64,000 nucleotides of DNA from an uncultured Clostridia bacterium. Lineage in GTDB: Bacteria > Bacillota > Clostridia > Lachnospirales > Cellulosilyticaceae. The notes below the pieces were generated by a model. That model did no database searches. It worked only from the letters and a program-made list of their open reading frames with translations, and was not told the DNA's origin. Below, one piece after another: positions 43,601 through 50,602 of this stretch. Every line of letters begins with the position of its first letter. Positions within the stretch are counted from its first letter, which is position 1. A program made the position numbers and the translations under genes. Location of the stretch: contig CAKZUB010000052.1 in assembly GCA_937921505.1 (NCBI GenBank), positions 1 through 64,000 on the forward strand. The letters run 5' to 3'.

Positions 43601-45753
43601 CAGCTTCTCAAAGTACTGTACCTGCTCAAGTACTAAAAGGCGTAACAACAAGTACCAATGCATTTTTACAAGACATAGCAGCTATAGCGGGCGGCAAAGA
43701 ACATACAGTAGCCCTAAAGGCTGATGGTACCGTATATGCATGGGGCAATGGCAGTAATGGGAGGCTTGGTAACGGAGGTACTGCATCTTATAACACTCCC
43801 GTACAGGTAAGCGGCCTTACAGAAGTTACGATGATCAGCATACAAGGGGAGCATACAATGGCCCTAAGATCAAATGGAACTGTATGGAGCTGGGGAAAAA
43901 ATGATAAAGGACAGCTGGGAGATGGCACAACTACCAATAGAACCTCGCCGGTACAGGCAGCTGGCTTAACAGATGTAGCAATAATAGCAGCGGGTAATAA
44001 TTTTTCAGCAGTGTTAAAAAACAATGGCACAGTTTGGACTTGGGGAAATAACGAGAAGGGGCAGCTGGGTAATGGTACAAACACCCAGAGCAATATCCCT
44101 GTACAAGTACTTAAGGGTATGAGTGAAAGCATAGATACTTATCTGCAGGGGGTTGAAGCTATAGCAGCAGCCAACAATCATGTACTCGCAGTCAAATCTG
44201 ATCAGACACTGTGGGCTTGGGGAGATAACGGAGATGGCCGTCTTGGGGATGGGACGACTACGAATCAGACATCTCCTATCCAGATTCTTTTAACAGACAA
44301 GGATACGCTGCCAGAGCTTCCTGAGGAACCTATTGAAGATGATTATGAGATTGCAAGTGATTACTGGCTGACAGACAGTCTTTTAGCTTTTCAAATTCAT
44401 TTAGGATTTAATTTGCTGGCTGATATAACAGGATTACTAGATCCTAACTATACGCCTCAGCCACAAGAACCAGAAGAACCAGAAGAACCATCAGAAGAAC
44501 CATTAGAACCGGGCGAGGAGCCAGAGCAGCCATCGCAAGGAGGAGATTCTTCTTCTCGGAATAATAGTGAAACGACAGAAAAAGCACCTCAACCATCTCA
44601 ACTGATAACATCGTTAGATGGCAAAACTTATATGGAGAGTCGGATTAATCATTCTGTACTAAAGCAAGTTCTGCAGCAGGCCGCTAATCAATCGGCTATT
44701 CAGTTAGAAATACCTATAGCTTATGGTAAAGCAGTACTTACGTTAGATCATGAGAGTTTAAAGATACTCAAAGAAAATAAAACCTCAGCAGTTATTACGG
44801 CTGAAAAAATAAGTTATATTATACCTTATCATTTTGCAGCTCTGGAACAATTAAGCTTAGAAAAAGGCAGTCCTAAGATGCTTAAAATCATGATAGAAAA
44901 AGCACCGCTTACAGCGGCATACTTAAATGGTTATAAGATGCTTTTAGAACCAGTGCAGTTTAGAATAGAAGCTGTTTTTGTAGATGAGACAGTGGAAATT
45001 AAGCATTTTGGCAACCAGTATATTGAAAGAAGAATAGTATTAAATCACAAAATAGATCCTAAAAAAGCTGTAGGGGCTGTATGGGAAAACAACAGCTGGC
45101 ATGCAGTACCAACTACTTTTATTGAAGAGCGTGGTGTGATGACTGCTATTATTAAACGTAATGGCAATAGTATTTATACAGTTATAGAAAATGAAAAAAC
45201 TTTCGAAGATATCAGCTCCCATTGGGCAAAAGCTAATATTGAGATTCTTGCTTCAAAGAATATAGTAAGTGGTATGGATCATCAGAGATTTGGGCCAAAC
45301 AGCCAGATTACCCGTGCACAGTTTGTAGCTATGCTTATCAGAAGTATAGGATATAAAGGAGATGAGACTGCTTCAAAACAATTAAAAGATGTTTCAGAAG
45401 AAACCTGGTATGGCAAGTATGTTGATACAGCCATGAAATTAGGTATTATTACAGGCTATGAAGACGGTACTTTTAGACCCAATAAAGAAATTACCCGAGA
45501 AGAAATGGCTGCAATGATCATGAAAACTGTGCAGCTGATCAAAAAAGTTGATGAAAACGCTGGAGCACTTGGGCTGGCGGATAAAAACCAAATCAGTCCA
45601 TGGGCGGAGGCCTCTGCAAAATCCGTTGTGAGCGCTGGCATTATGGGAGGTTATGAGGACCAGACTTTTAGACCTAAAAACAAAGCAACCCGTGCAGAAG
45701 CTGTTACAGTATTTAAGAATATGATGACGTATTTGGATTTCATTACTTATTAA
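40675..45753 (+). CDS. SLH-anchored surface protein with two RCC1 beta-propellers
   Basis: 1692 residues; GTG 40675 behind AGGAGG. In order: signal peptide (1-30), cadherin-like beta-sandwich (about 60-150), seven-bladed RCC1 propeller (about 175-540; GTVWAWG-type repeats), a second cadherin-like domain (542-640), fibronectin III (643-735), a third cadherin-like domain (736-835) and a second seven-bladed RCC1 propeller (840-1210). A Pro/Glu-rich linker (1261-1290), an unassigned beta domain (about 1310-1505) and three SLH motifs (1511-1685) follow. SLH motifs bind pyruvylated wall polymer, so the propellers are displayed outside the cell. Matching insertions after blades 3 and 6 in both propellers show that the whole module was duplicated. 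The gene sits 25 bases before the hydrogenase small-subunit gene, suggesting cotranscription. The binding partner is unknown. Confidence 0.93.
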   Translation: MIKKKKSTKVLAFIMIFTLCINLFSGTVYGQTVLSDGLESNSITIEELENIEELSSNADIEGLTIEFGMLTPAFNSDITDYFVEVNHEISSVKLTVILADEQATMKINDTAQASGAVWHTNLNVGFNYVTIDIVAEDGITDKTYRLTIERMEPSAHEMQFMNLNQTFSSTLLNGEVLQVAAGNNHSLGLKADGTVWAWGSNENGRLGNGTTTNSNTPIQVSGLNSIIAVAAGNGHSLALKADGTVWAWGKNDKGQLGDGSTTHRTTPVQVSGLSDIKSITTGHTHSMALKEDGTVWAWGENGSGRLGDNTTNQRNTPVQVRKGITTSTDDFLQGVIAISAGKEHSVVLRADEKVYAWGSGSNGMLGNGSGTASSIPVEVSNLSDIVQVSTQGDHTMALRGDGTVWAWGNNGNGRLGDGTTSHQNVPVQVSDLTDVKTVNAGNNFSVVLKNDGTVWTWGQGDKGQLGDGSSAAKSNPVQVLKGASESQDAYLQNIQALSAGNNYVLAVKLDDTVWAWGDNGNGRLGDGTTANKMTPVMNQLIVRGTNADLANLTIGTAELTPAFDSDTLDYLAIVDYDTTSIDLTAVLADPKASMTINNTAQTSGTTRTITLNVGYNSIIIEVLSEDNNIEKTYTLTINRATSDMTAPPAPTDVAAIAASGQAIINFNPPASNGGSTITEYTVLSNPGNIRVTGTESPIIVTGLTNGVTYTFTVTATNIAGEGAASEASNSVTPLAKHNADLGSLKINRGILEPAFQRDITAYEVIVSQRISSLSLTAEAVDTQAVLQLNDEPLISQKANMLELETGENSFIIRVMAEDGITYKNYTLTIIRSEEDLESPADILQVAGGNKHSLILKGDGTVWAWGNNENGQLGDGTTANSSTPIQVSGLINIVAIEAGNDHSVALADDGAVWAWGKNEKGQLGDGTTSNKTTPVQVSNLSDVQMITAGHNHSLAIKKDGTLWSWGSNEKGQLGIGSASQSTVPAQVLKGVTTSTNAFLQDIAAIAGGKEHTVALKADGTVYAWGNGSNGRLGNGGTASYNTPVQVSGLTEVTMISIQGEHTMALRSNGTVWSWGKNDKGQLGDGTTTNRTSPVQAAGLTDVAIIAAGNNFSAVLKNNGTVWTWGNNEKGQLGNGTNTQSNIPVQVLKGMSESIDTYLQGVEAIAAANNHVLAVKSDQTLWAWGDNGDGRLGDGTTTNQTSPIQILLTDKDTLPELPEEPIEDDYEIASDYWLTDSLLAFQIHLGFNLLADITGLLDPNYTPQPQEPEEPEEPSEEPLEPGEEPEQPSQGGDSSSRNNSETTEKAPQPSQLITSLDGKTYMESRINHSVLKQVLQQAANQSAIQLEIPIAYGKAVLTLDHESLKILKENKTSAVITAEKISYIIPYHFAALEQLSLEKGSPKMLKIMIEKAPLTAAYLNGYKMLLEPVQFRIEAVFVDETVEIKHFGNQYIERRIVLNHKIDPKKAVGAVWENNSWHAVPTTFIEERGVMTAIIKRNGNSIYTVIENEKTFEDISSHWAKANIEILASKNIVSGMDHQRFGPNSQITRAQFVAMLIRSIGYKGDETASKQLKDVSEETWYGKYVDTAMKLGIITGYEDGTFRPNKEITREEMAAMIMKTVQLIKKVDENAGALGLADKNQISPWAEASAKSVVSAGIMGGYEDQTFRPKNKATRAEAVTVFKNMMTYLDFITY

Positions 45754-45778
45754 TAACAAAATAAGGGGATGTCAAAAG

Positions 45779-46720
45779 ATGAAGATATCTAGACGAGATT
45801 TTATGAAATGGATGACTGCTTCGGCAGCCGTAATGGGTGTTGGAAAAGTACAGTTAGAGCAAGTAACTTATGCATTAGAAACAATAGCATACACACCAGT
45901 GATTTGGATACAGGCAGCCGGATGCTCCGGCTGCACCATCTCATTTTTGAATATGATGGAAAAAGACAATGATGGCGTACCAACAGTAGATAAAATGCTC
46001 ACTCAGCATATGGATTTAAAGTATCATAGTACGCTGATGGCTGCTTCTGCCCATGAGGCTATGAACCTCGCAGATCCCGGGGCACAAATGATTAAAAACA
46101 ACTACATATTGATTGTTGAAGGTGGTATTCCTACAGCACAAAATGGCGCCTACTGCATTATCGGAGAAAAAAATAATCAGCCATGGACAGCCCTTGGGGC
46201 AGTTACAGAACTTGCAAAAGATGCGAAACATATCATTGCCATTGGCACGTGTGCTTCTTTTAAAGGGGTAGCAGGAGCTGGTACGAATGTTACAGGCGTT
46301 AAATCAGTTGAAGATGTGCTTGGAAGTTCTTATAAAAGTAAAATTGTAAATCTGCCGGGTTGTCCGGTACATCCTTATATTATTGGAGAAACGATTGTTA
46401 AACTTATCGCTGGAGCGGCGCTTAATAAAGACAGTAAAAACAGGCCTCTAGGGCTATATTCAGAGAAAAAGCTGCATGATAAAGTCAATGATGTGGCCAA
46501 TTGCCCATTAAAAGGAACTTCGAAAACCAGTAAACTCGGTGTGTGTGGCAATTGCTTTGACAGTATGGGATGTAAAGGTAAAGATGATGAAACAAAAAGT
46601 ACCTGCTATACGAGATACTGGGGAACAGATTGGAATACTAGAAAAGGATGTTTTGGTACAGGCAATATGTGTATAGGCTGCTCAAGCTCAAACTTTCCTT
46701 TTAGTAAGATCTATAACTAA
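45779..46720 (+). CDS. [NiFe] hydrogenase small subunit, Tat-exported
   Basis: A 313-residue electron-transfer subunit. A twin-arginine signal SRRDFMKW (RR at 5-6) and hydrophobic region precede the mature part. Proximal cluster ligands start with CSGC (49-52), then GTCASFKG and GCPVHPY. The distal and medial clusters use the C-terminal cysteines in NCPLKG, CGNCFDSMGCKG, GCFGTGNMCIGC. There is no C-terminal transmembrane helix, unlike HyaA/HynA that dock on cytochrome b. RBS AAGGGGATG. The large subunit follows. Confidence 0.95.
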   Translation: MKISRRDFMKWMTASAAVMGVGKVQLEQVTYALETIAYTPVIWIQAAGCSGCTISFLNMMEKDNDGVPTVDKMLTQHMDLKYHSTLMAASAHEAMNLADPGAQMIKNNYILIVEGGIPTAQNGAYCIIGEKNNQPWTALGAVTELAKDAKHIIAIGTCASFKGVAGAGTNVTGVKSVEDVLGSSYKSKIVNLPGCPVHPYIIGETIVKLIAGAALNKDSKNRPLGLYSEKKLHDKVNDVANCPLKGTSKTSKLGVCGNCFDSMGCKGKDDETKSTCYTRYWGTDWNTRKGCFGTGNMCIGCSSSNFPFSKIYN

Positions 46721-46755
46721 TCATTTCTAAAAATGACAGAAAGGAAGGAAGTTCA

Positions 46756-48183
46756 ATGAAGATCAAGTTAGACCCAGTAACACGCTTAGAGGGGCATATG
46801 AAAATAGAAGTAGAAGTAGATGATAGACGTGAGGTTATATCTGCTAAAAGTACAGGCAATATGTTTAGAGGATTTGAAACACTGCTAAAAGGAAGAGATC
46901 CACGAGATGCAGTACACCTGACGCAGCGCATCTGTGGTTTGTGTCCCGTATCCCATGGTATTGCATCTGTCAAAGCTTTGGAGAATTCAAGGAATTTTAA
47001 GCCGGAGGCTCAGGCAAGACTCCTTAGAAACCTTATTCAAGGAGGCAACTTTGTAGCAGATCATATTCTGCATTTTTATCATCTGACTTTATTAGATTAT
47101 GTACAAGGGCCTGATCGTTCCCCTTGGAAAACCAGCTACAATACAGATATGCGTTTTTCAGATGCAGCGAGCAAAAAATTATTTGATAATTATATTAAAG
47201 CGTTGGAGATAAGACGAAAAGCCCATGAAATGGTCGCGCTTTTTGCAGGCAAGATTCCCCATGTTATGTCTATTATGCCAGGGGGAGTGACTAAGGCGCC
47301 TACAACTGCGGAAATCAGTGATTATAAAAAATTATTGGCAGAAGTAAAGCAGTTTGTTGAGGGGCAATATGAGGAGGATGTACAAAAAATAGCATCCGTT
47401 TATCAGGATTACTTTAGGATAGGAGAGGGCTATCGCAATTTTATTTCTTTTGGTGTATTTGAGCTTGAGGGTGCACCTGAGGCTAAGCTGCTTTATAGAA
47501 GCGGCCGTTATACCAACGGAGAATATATGAGTGTAGAACCAAGAAGGATTACGGAAGACATTAAATATGCATGGTATACCGGCAAAGAAAGAGCCGAACT
47601 AAGAGATGATAATACCCAGCCGAACTTAAATAAAACAGGGGCTTATTCATGGATCAAAGCACCGAGATATTTAGAGACCCCCCATGAGGCAGGTCCTCTG
47701 GCCAGAGCCTGGGTTAACGGGGATTACCGCAAAGGTGTTTCTGTAATGGACAGGCACGTGGCAAGGATGCTTGAGACTAAGAAAATAGCCAATGCCTTAT
47801 CCTTATGGGTTAATGCACTAAGTGTTAACGGACAGGAATATCAGTCTGTTTTACATACAGGTTATAGTCAAGGTCAAGGGGTCGGCGTAACAGAAGCCCC
47901 TAGGGGAGCTCTAGTTCACTATGTGCAGTATCAAAATCAAAAAATCCAAAATTACCAGGTTGTAACACCCACCTGCTGGAATGTATCACCTAAAGATAAT
48001 TTGGATCAGTCAGGGCCTCTTGAAAAAGCATTGATAGGTGTAAAGGTTCAGGATGTGAATAATCCAATTGAACTGATGCGCATTATTCATTCCTACGATC
48101 CTTGCACAGCGTGTGCAGTTCATATTATGACCCCAGAGGGAAAAATAGAAAATCAATTTGTTGTTTCTACCCCGGGCTTTTAG
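46756..48183 (+). CDS. [NiFe] hydrogenase large (catalytic) subunit
   Basis: A 475-residue catalytic subunit. Nickel-iron ligands are RICGLCPVSH (Cys60, Cys63) and DPCTACAVH (Cys450, Cys453). The 19 residues after His456 form the C-terminal extension removed by a maturation protease, which confirms a Ni-containing enzyme. The PVTRLEGH start is typical of the family. The sequence and the Tat-exported partner place it among group 1 uptake hydrogenases. It lacks its own signal, so export rides on the small subunit. RBS AAGGAAGG. Confidence 0.96.
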   Translation: MKIKLDPVTRLEGHMKIEVEVDDRREVISAKSTGNMFRGFETLLKGRDPRDAVHLTQRICGLCPVSHGIASVKALENSRNFKPEAQARLLRNLIQGGNFVADHILHFYHLTLLDYVQGPDRSPWKTSYNTDMRFSDAASKKLFDNYIKALEIRRKAHEMVALFAGKIPHVMSIMPGGVTKAPTTAEISDYKKLLAEVKQFVEGQYEEDVQKIASVYQDYFRIGEGYRNFISFGVFELEGAPEAKLLYRSGRYTNGEYMSVEPRRITEDIKYAWYTGKERAELRDDNTQPNLNKTGAYSWIKAPRYLETPHEAGPLARAWVNGDYRKGVSVMDRHVARMLETKKIANALSLWVNALSVNGQEYQSVLHTGYSQGQGVGVTEAPRGALVHYVQYQNQKIQNYQVVTPTCWNVSPKDNLDQSGPLEKALIGVKVQDVNNPIELMRIIHSYDPCTACAVHIMTPEGKIENQFVVSTPGF

Positions 48184-48200
48184 AGCTTGGTGTGAATGAT

Positions 48201-48671
48201 ATGAAAAAGACAGCAGTTATAGGGATTGGCAACTCACTGCTTAAAGATGATGGGGTAGGTATTCATATCTTAAAGCATATTGAGAAAGAGCCTTGGCATA
48301 AAAAAGTTGAGCTCATAGATGGGGGGACCTGTATTTTTGATTTAATGGATGCCTTTATAAAAAATGAAAAACTTATTATATTAGACAGCGTAAAGGGTGG
48401 TCATCTGCCTGGTACTATCTATAAGTTAACACCCAATGAGTTAGGGCGTTTTATAAAAGCTACTACTTCTCTTCATGACGTTCAGGTATTAGATTTATTG
48501 CAGAATATCAATTACATGGGGTATTTTCCAGAAGTTATCATTATAGGTATCGAACCGGAGGCAGTTTGCTTTGATTTAAACTTATCTAAGACCGTTGAGA
48601 GACAGCTTCCTAAGATGATTGCTTTACTAAAGGATGAAATTTTAAGCGAAAAGGATGAAGCACATGCATGA
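48201..48671 (+). CDS. Hydrogenase maturation endopeptidase (HyaD/HybD family)
   Basis: About 156 residues from ATG 48201, 17 bases after the large-subunit stop. An upstream open frame overlaps the large subunit and is not credible. GIGNSLLKDDGVGIH is the nucleotide-free protease signature with its nickel-sensing Asp, and HDVQVLDLLQ carries the conserved His. It cuts the large-subunit tail after His456 once the NiFe site is loaded. The end overlaps hypA by eight bases. Confidence 0.93.
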   Translation: MKKTAVIGIGNSLLKDDGVGIHILKHIEKEPWHKKVELIDGGTCIFDLMDAFIKNEKLIILDSVKGGHLPGTIYKLTPNELGRFIKATTSLHDVQVLDLLQNINYMGYFPEVIIIGIEPEAVCFDLNLSKTVERQLPKMIALLKDEILSEKDEAHA

Positions 48672-49005
48672 AGTATCCATTGCAGCAAGCCTATTTGAAA
48701 TTATTAACGAAAACATAGCAGCTCACAAACTCACTAAAATTACTAAAGTAGGCCTAAAAATAGGAGAAATGACATGCGTGGAAGAAAGTGCCCTGCGTTT
48801 TGCCTTTGAAGCCTTTTCCCAGGATACAGAGGCCAAGGAGGCGGAAATTATTATAGAAAGGGTTAAGGCAACAGCCAAATGCAGCAGTTGCAATACGACA
48901 TTTGAGATAAGTTTTTATCATAAAATATGTCCCAAATGCAGTATTTTTAGTAATCACATTATAACAGGCTATGAGCTGTTTATTGACATCTTGGAGGGAG
49001 AATAG
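48664..49005 (+). CDS. hypA: Hydrogenase nickel-insertion protein HypA
   Basis: 113 residues. ATG 48664 is chosen because HypA always starts Met-His-Glu, and His2 binds nickel; the upstream ATG at 48655 would break this. The zinc domain has CSSC and CPKC. It delivers nickel with HypB. RBS AAGGATGA overlaps the protease end. HypB starts two bases after its stop. Confidence 0.95.
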   Translation: MHEVSIAASLFEIINENIAAHKLTKITKVGLKIGEMTCVEESALRFAFEAFSQDTEAKEAEIIIERVKATAKCSSCNTTFEISFYHKICPKCSIFSNHIITGYELFIDILEGE

Positions 49006-49006
49006 T

Positions 49007-49678
49007 ATGAAACAAATTGAAGTTAAAAAAAATATTCTTAAAAGCAATGAAGTTCTGGCCGAGAAAAACCGAGAGGTACTGAATGCACATGGCATATTTA
49101 CGATTAATTTTCTGGGTTCGCCAGGGGCTGGCAAAACTTCAGTGCTGGAACAAATGATTAAAAATATGAAGGCCAGGCACTATATGGCGGTTATTGAAGG
49201 TGATTTGTATACGACAAAGGATGCTGAACGTATTGAGGCTCATGGGATACCTGTTATTCAAGTCAATACTGGAGGGGCATGTCACTTAGATGCTGCGATG
49301 ATTGAAGAAGCGTTAGCACTCCTCGAATTAGAAAAAATAAATTTTTTAGTTATTGAAAATGTAGGTAACTTAGTATGCCCGGCATCCTATGATTTAAGTG
49401 AGCATATGCGGGTTACTGTTCTAAGTATTACTGAGGGTAATGATAAACCTTTAAAATATCCTTCGATGTTTCAAAGATCGGATGTACTGATCGTTAATAA
49501 AATAGACCTCCTTCAATTTACTAATTTCTCAATGGAAGAACTTTATCAGGATATTAGTTGTTTAAATAAAGATATGAAAATATTTGAAGTATCCTGTGCA
49601 ACAGGAGAAGGATTTGATAAGCTGTGCGATTATTTTAATACACGTCTGCAACAAGAAGGAGGGGAAAAACATGCCTAG
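49007..49678 (+). CDS. hypB: Hydrogenase nickel-insertion GTPase HypB
   Basis: About 223 residues from ATG 49007 behind TTGGAGGGAG. Walker A GSPGAGKTS, EGDLYTTKDAERI, the nickel-site GGACHLDAAMI, ENVGNLVCPASYDL and the G-motif VNKIDLL are seen. The N-terminus lacks the His-rich stretch of some HypBs, so nickel storage must lie elsewhere. tatA starts within its final codons. Confidence 0.95.
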   Translation: MKQIEVKKNILKSNEVLAEKNREVLNAHGIFTINFLGSPGAGKTSVLEQMIKNMKARHYMAVIEGDLYTTKDAERIEAHGIPVIQVNTGGACHLDAAMIEEALALLELEKINFLVIENVGNLVCPASYDLSEHMRVTVLSITEGNDKPLKYPSMFQRSDVLIVNKIDLLQFTNFSMEELYQDISCLNKDMKIFEVSCATGEGFDKLCDYFNTRLQQEGGEKHA

Positions 49679-49838
49679 TTTAGGATTATCTGAATTAATT
49701 GTAATCTTAGTGATTGCACTTGTCGTTTTTGGACCTAAAAAACTTCCAGAAATCGGAAAAGCTTTGGGGTCTTCTATTAAAGAATTTAAAAAGGCAGCAG
49801 TAGAAATATCAAAAGATAAAGATACAGAAGAAAAATAG
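49671..49838 (+). CDS. tatA: Sec-independent translocase TatA
   Basis: 55 residues from ATG 49671, overlapping the hypB end by eight bases, with GAAGGAGG upstream. One transmembrane helix (LSELIVILVIALVVFG) leads into FGPKKLPEIGKALGSSIKEF, the TatA signature with its amphipathic helix. No TatB-type partner is present, as in minimal Gram-positive TatAC systems. Its placement inside the hyp operon suggests it serves the hydrogenase small subunit. Confidence 0.94.
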   Translation: MPSLGLSELIVILVIALVVFGPKKLPEIGKALGSSIKEFKKAAVEISKDKDTEEK

Positions 49839-49861
49839 TAAGCAGTTTGGGAGGTAGGATT

Positions 49862-50602
49862 ATGGAGATACAAGAAGAGATGCATATGATCAGTCATCTG
49901 GATGAATTAAGAAAGCGGTTTATCTTTTGTCTGCTGGCAGTATTAATAGGTTCAGTACTGGCCTATTTAAAAGTAGCGGATATTATGGTCTTTTTAAAAG
50001 AACCCTTAGGAGAACATCAATTGATTTTTATAACACCAGCAGAAGGATTTATGACAAGTATTAAGGCTGCTTTTTTTGGAGGTATTGTTTTGGCATCGCC
50101 CTTCATATTTTTTCAGATGATGCTATTTCTTGCACCTGCTCTTTATCAAAGAGAAAAAATCATTCTATTTTCCTTCCTGCCCTTTGCGATACTTCTTTTT
50201 GGCATAGGGATCTTCTTTGGTTTTCGCTTGCTGCTGCCAATGACGCTCAAATACCTTCTGGGATTTGCAGAGGGATTAATGCTGCCAATGCTCTCAGCAA
50301 ACCAGTATTTTTCTTTTGTCATAAGGTTTACACTAGGACTGGGGGCTGTCTTTGAACTTCCGATGGTGCTTTTAATTTTATCAAAGTTTGGCATCATCAA
50401 TTACAGAGTACTGGCTAAAAAAAGAAAGTATGTGTTACTTTGGATCGTTATATTAAGTGCAGTTATTACACCGCCGGATGCCATCAGTCAGGTGGCAGTC
50501 GCATTGCCGCTGATGGCACTTTTTGAAATGAGCTTAGGACTCATGTTTTTGTTTCATAAGATAGCACAGCATAGGAGTACAGCAGCATATGAAGACAGAT
50601 AG
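49862..50602 (+). CDS. tatC: Sec-independent translocase TatC
   Basis: About 246 residues from ATG 49862, behind GGGAGG. A six-helix membrane protein. SHLDELRKRFIFCL is the conserved N-terminal signal-binding region. FEXP-type motif appears as AVFELPMVL in the loop before helix 5. It binds the twin-arginine signal and works with TatA. Its end overlaps hypF by 14 bases, so tat and hyp genes are one transcript. Confidence 0.95.
   Translation: MEIQEEMHMISHLDELRKRFIFCLLAVLIGSVLAYLKVADIMVFLKEPLGEHQLIFITPAEGFMTSIKAAFFGGIVLASPFIFFQMMLFLAPALYQREKIILFSFLPFAILLFGIGIFFGFRLLLPMTLKYLLGFAEGLMLPMLSANQYFSFVIRFTLGLGAVFELPMVLLILSKFGIINYRVLAKKRKYVLLWIVILSAVITPPDAISQVAVALPLMALFEMSLGLMFLFHKIAQHRSTAAYEDR

Noticed and set aside
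43788-44132. Antisense reading frames inside the propeller gene
   Set aside because: They are complements of repeated codons, lack RBS, and have repetitive Pro/Ser/Phe composition.
41221-44290. Many near-repeats (GGCACCGTATGGGCATGG-like) that could look like a DNA tandem array or CRISPR
   Set aside because: They encode RCC1 propeller blades in one open frame; spacing matches blade length, and there are no unique spacers between identical repeats.
48102-48200. Extended N-terminus for the hydrogenase protease
   Set aside because: It would overlap the large-subunit tail in another frame and precedes the conserved MKKTAVIGIGNS start.
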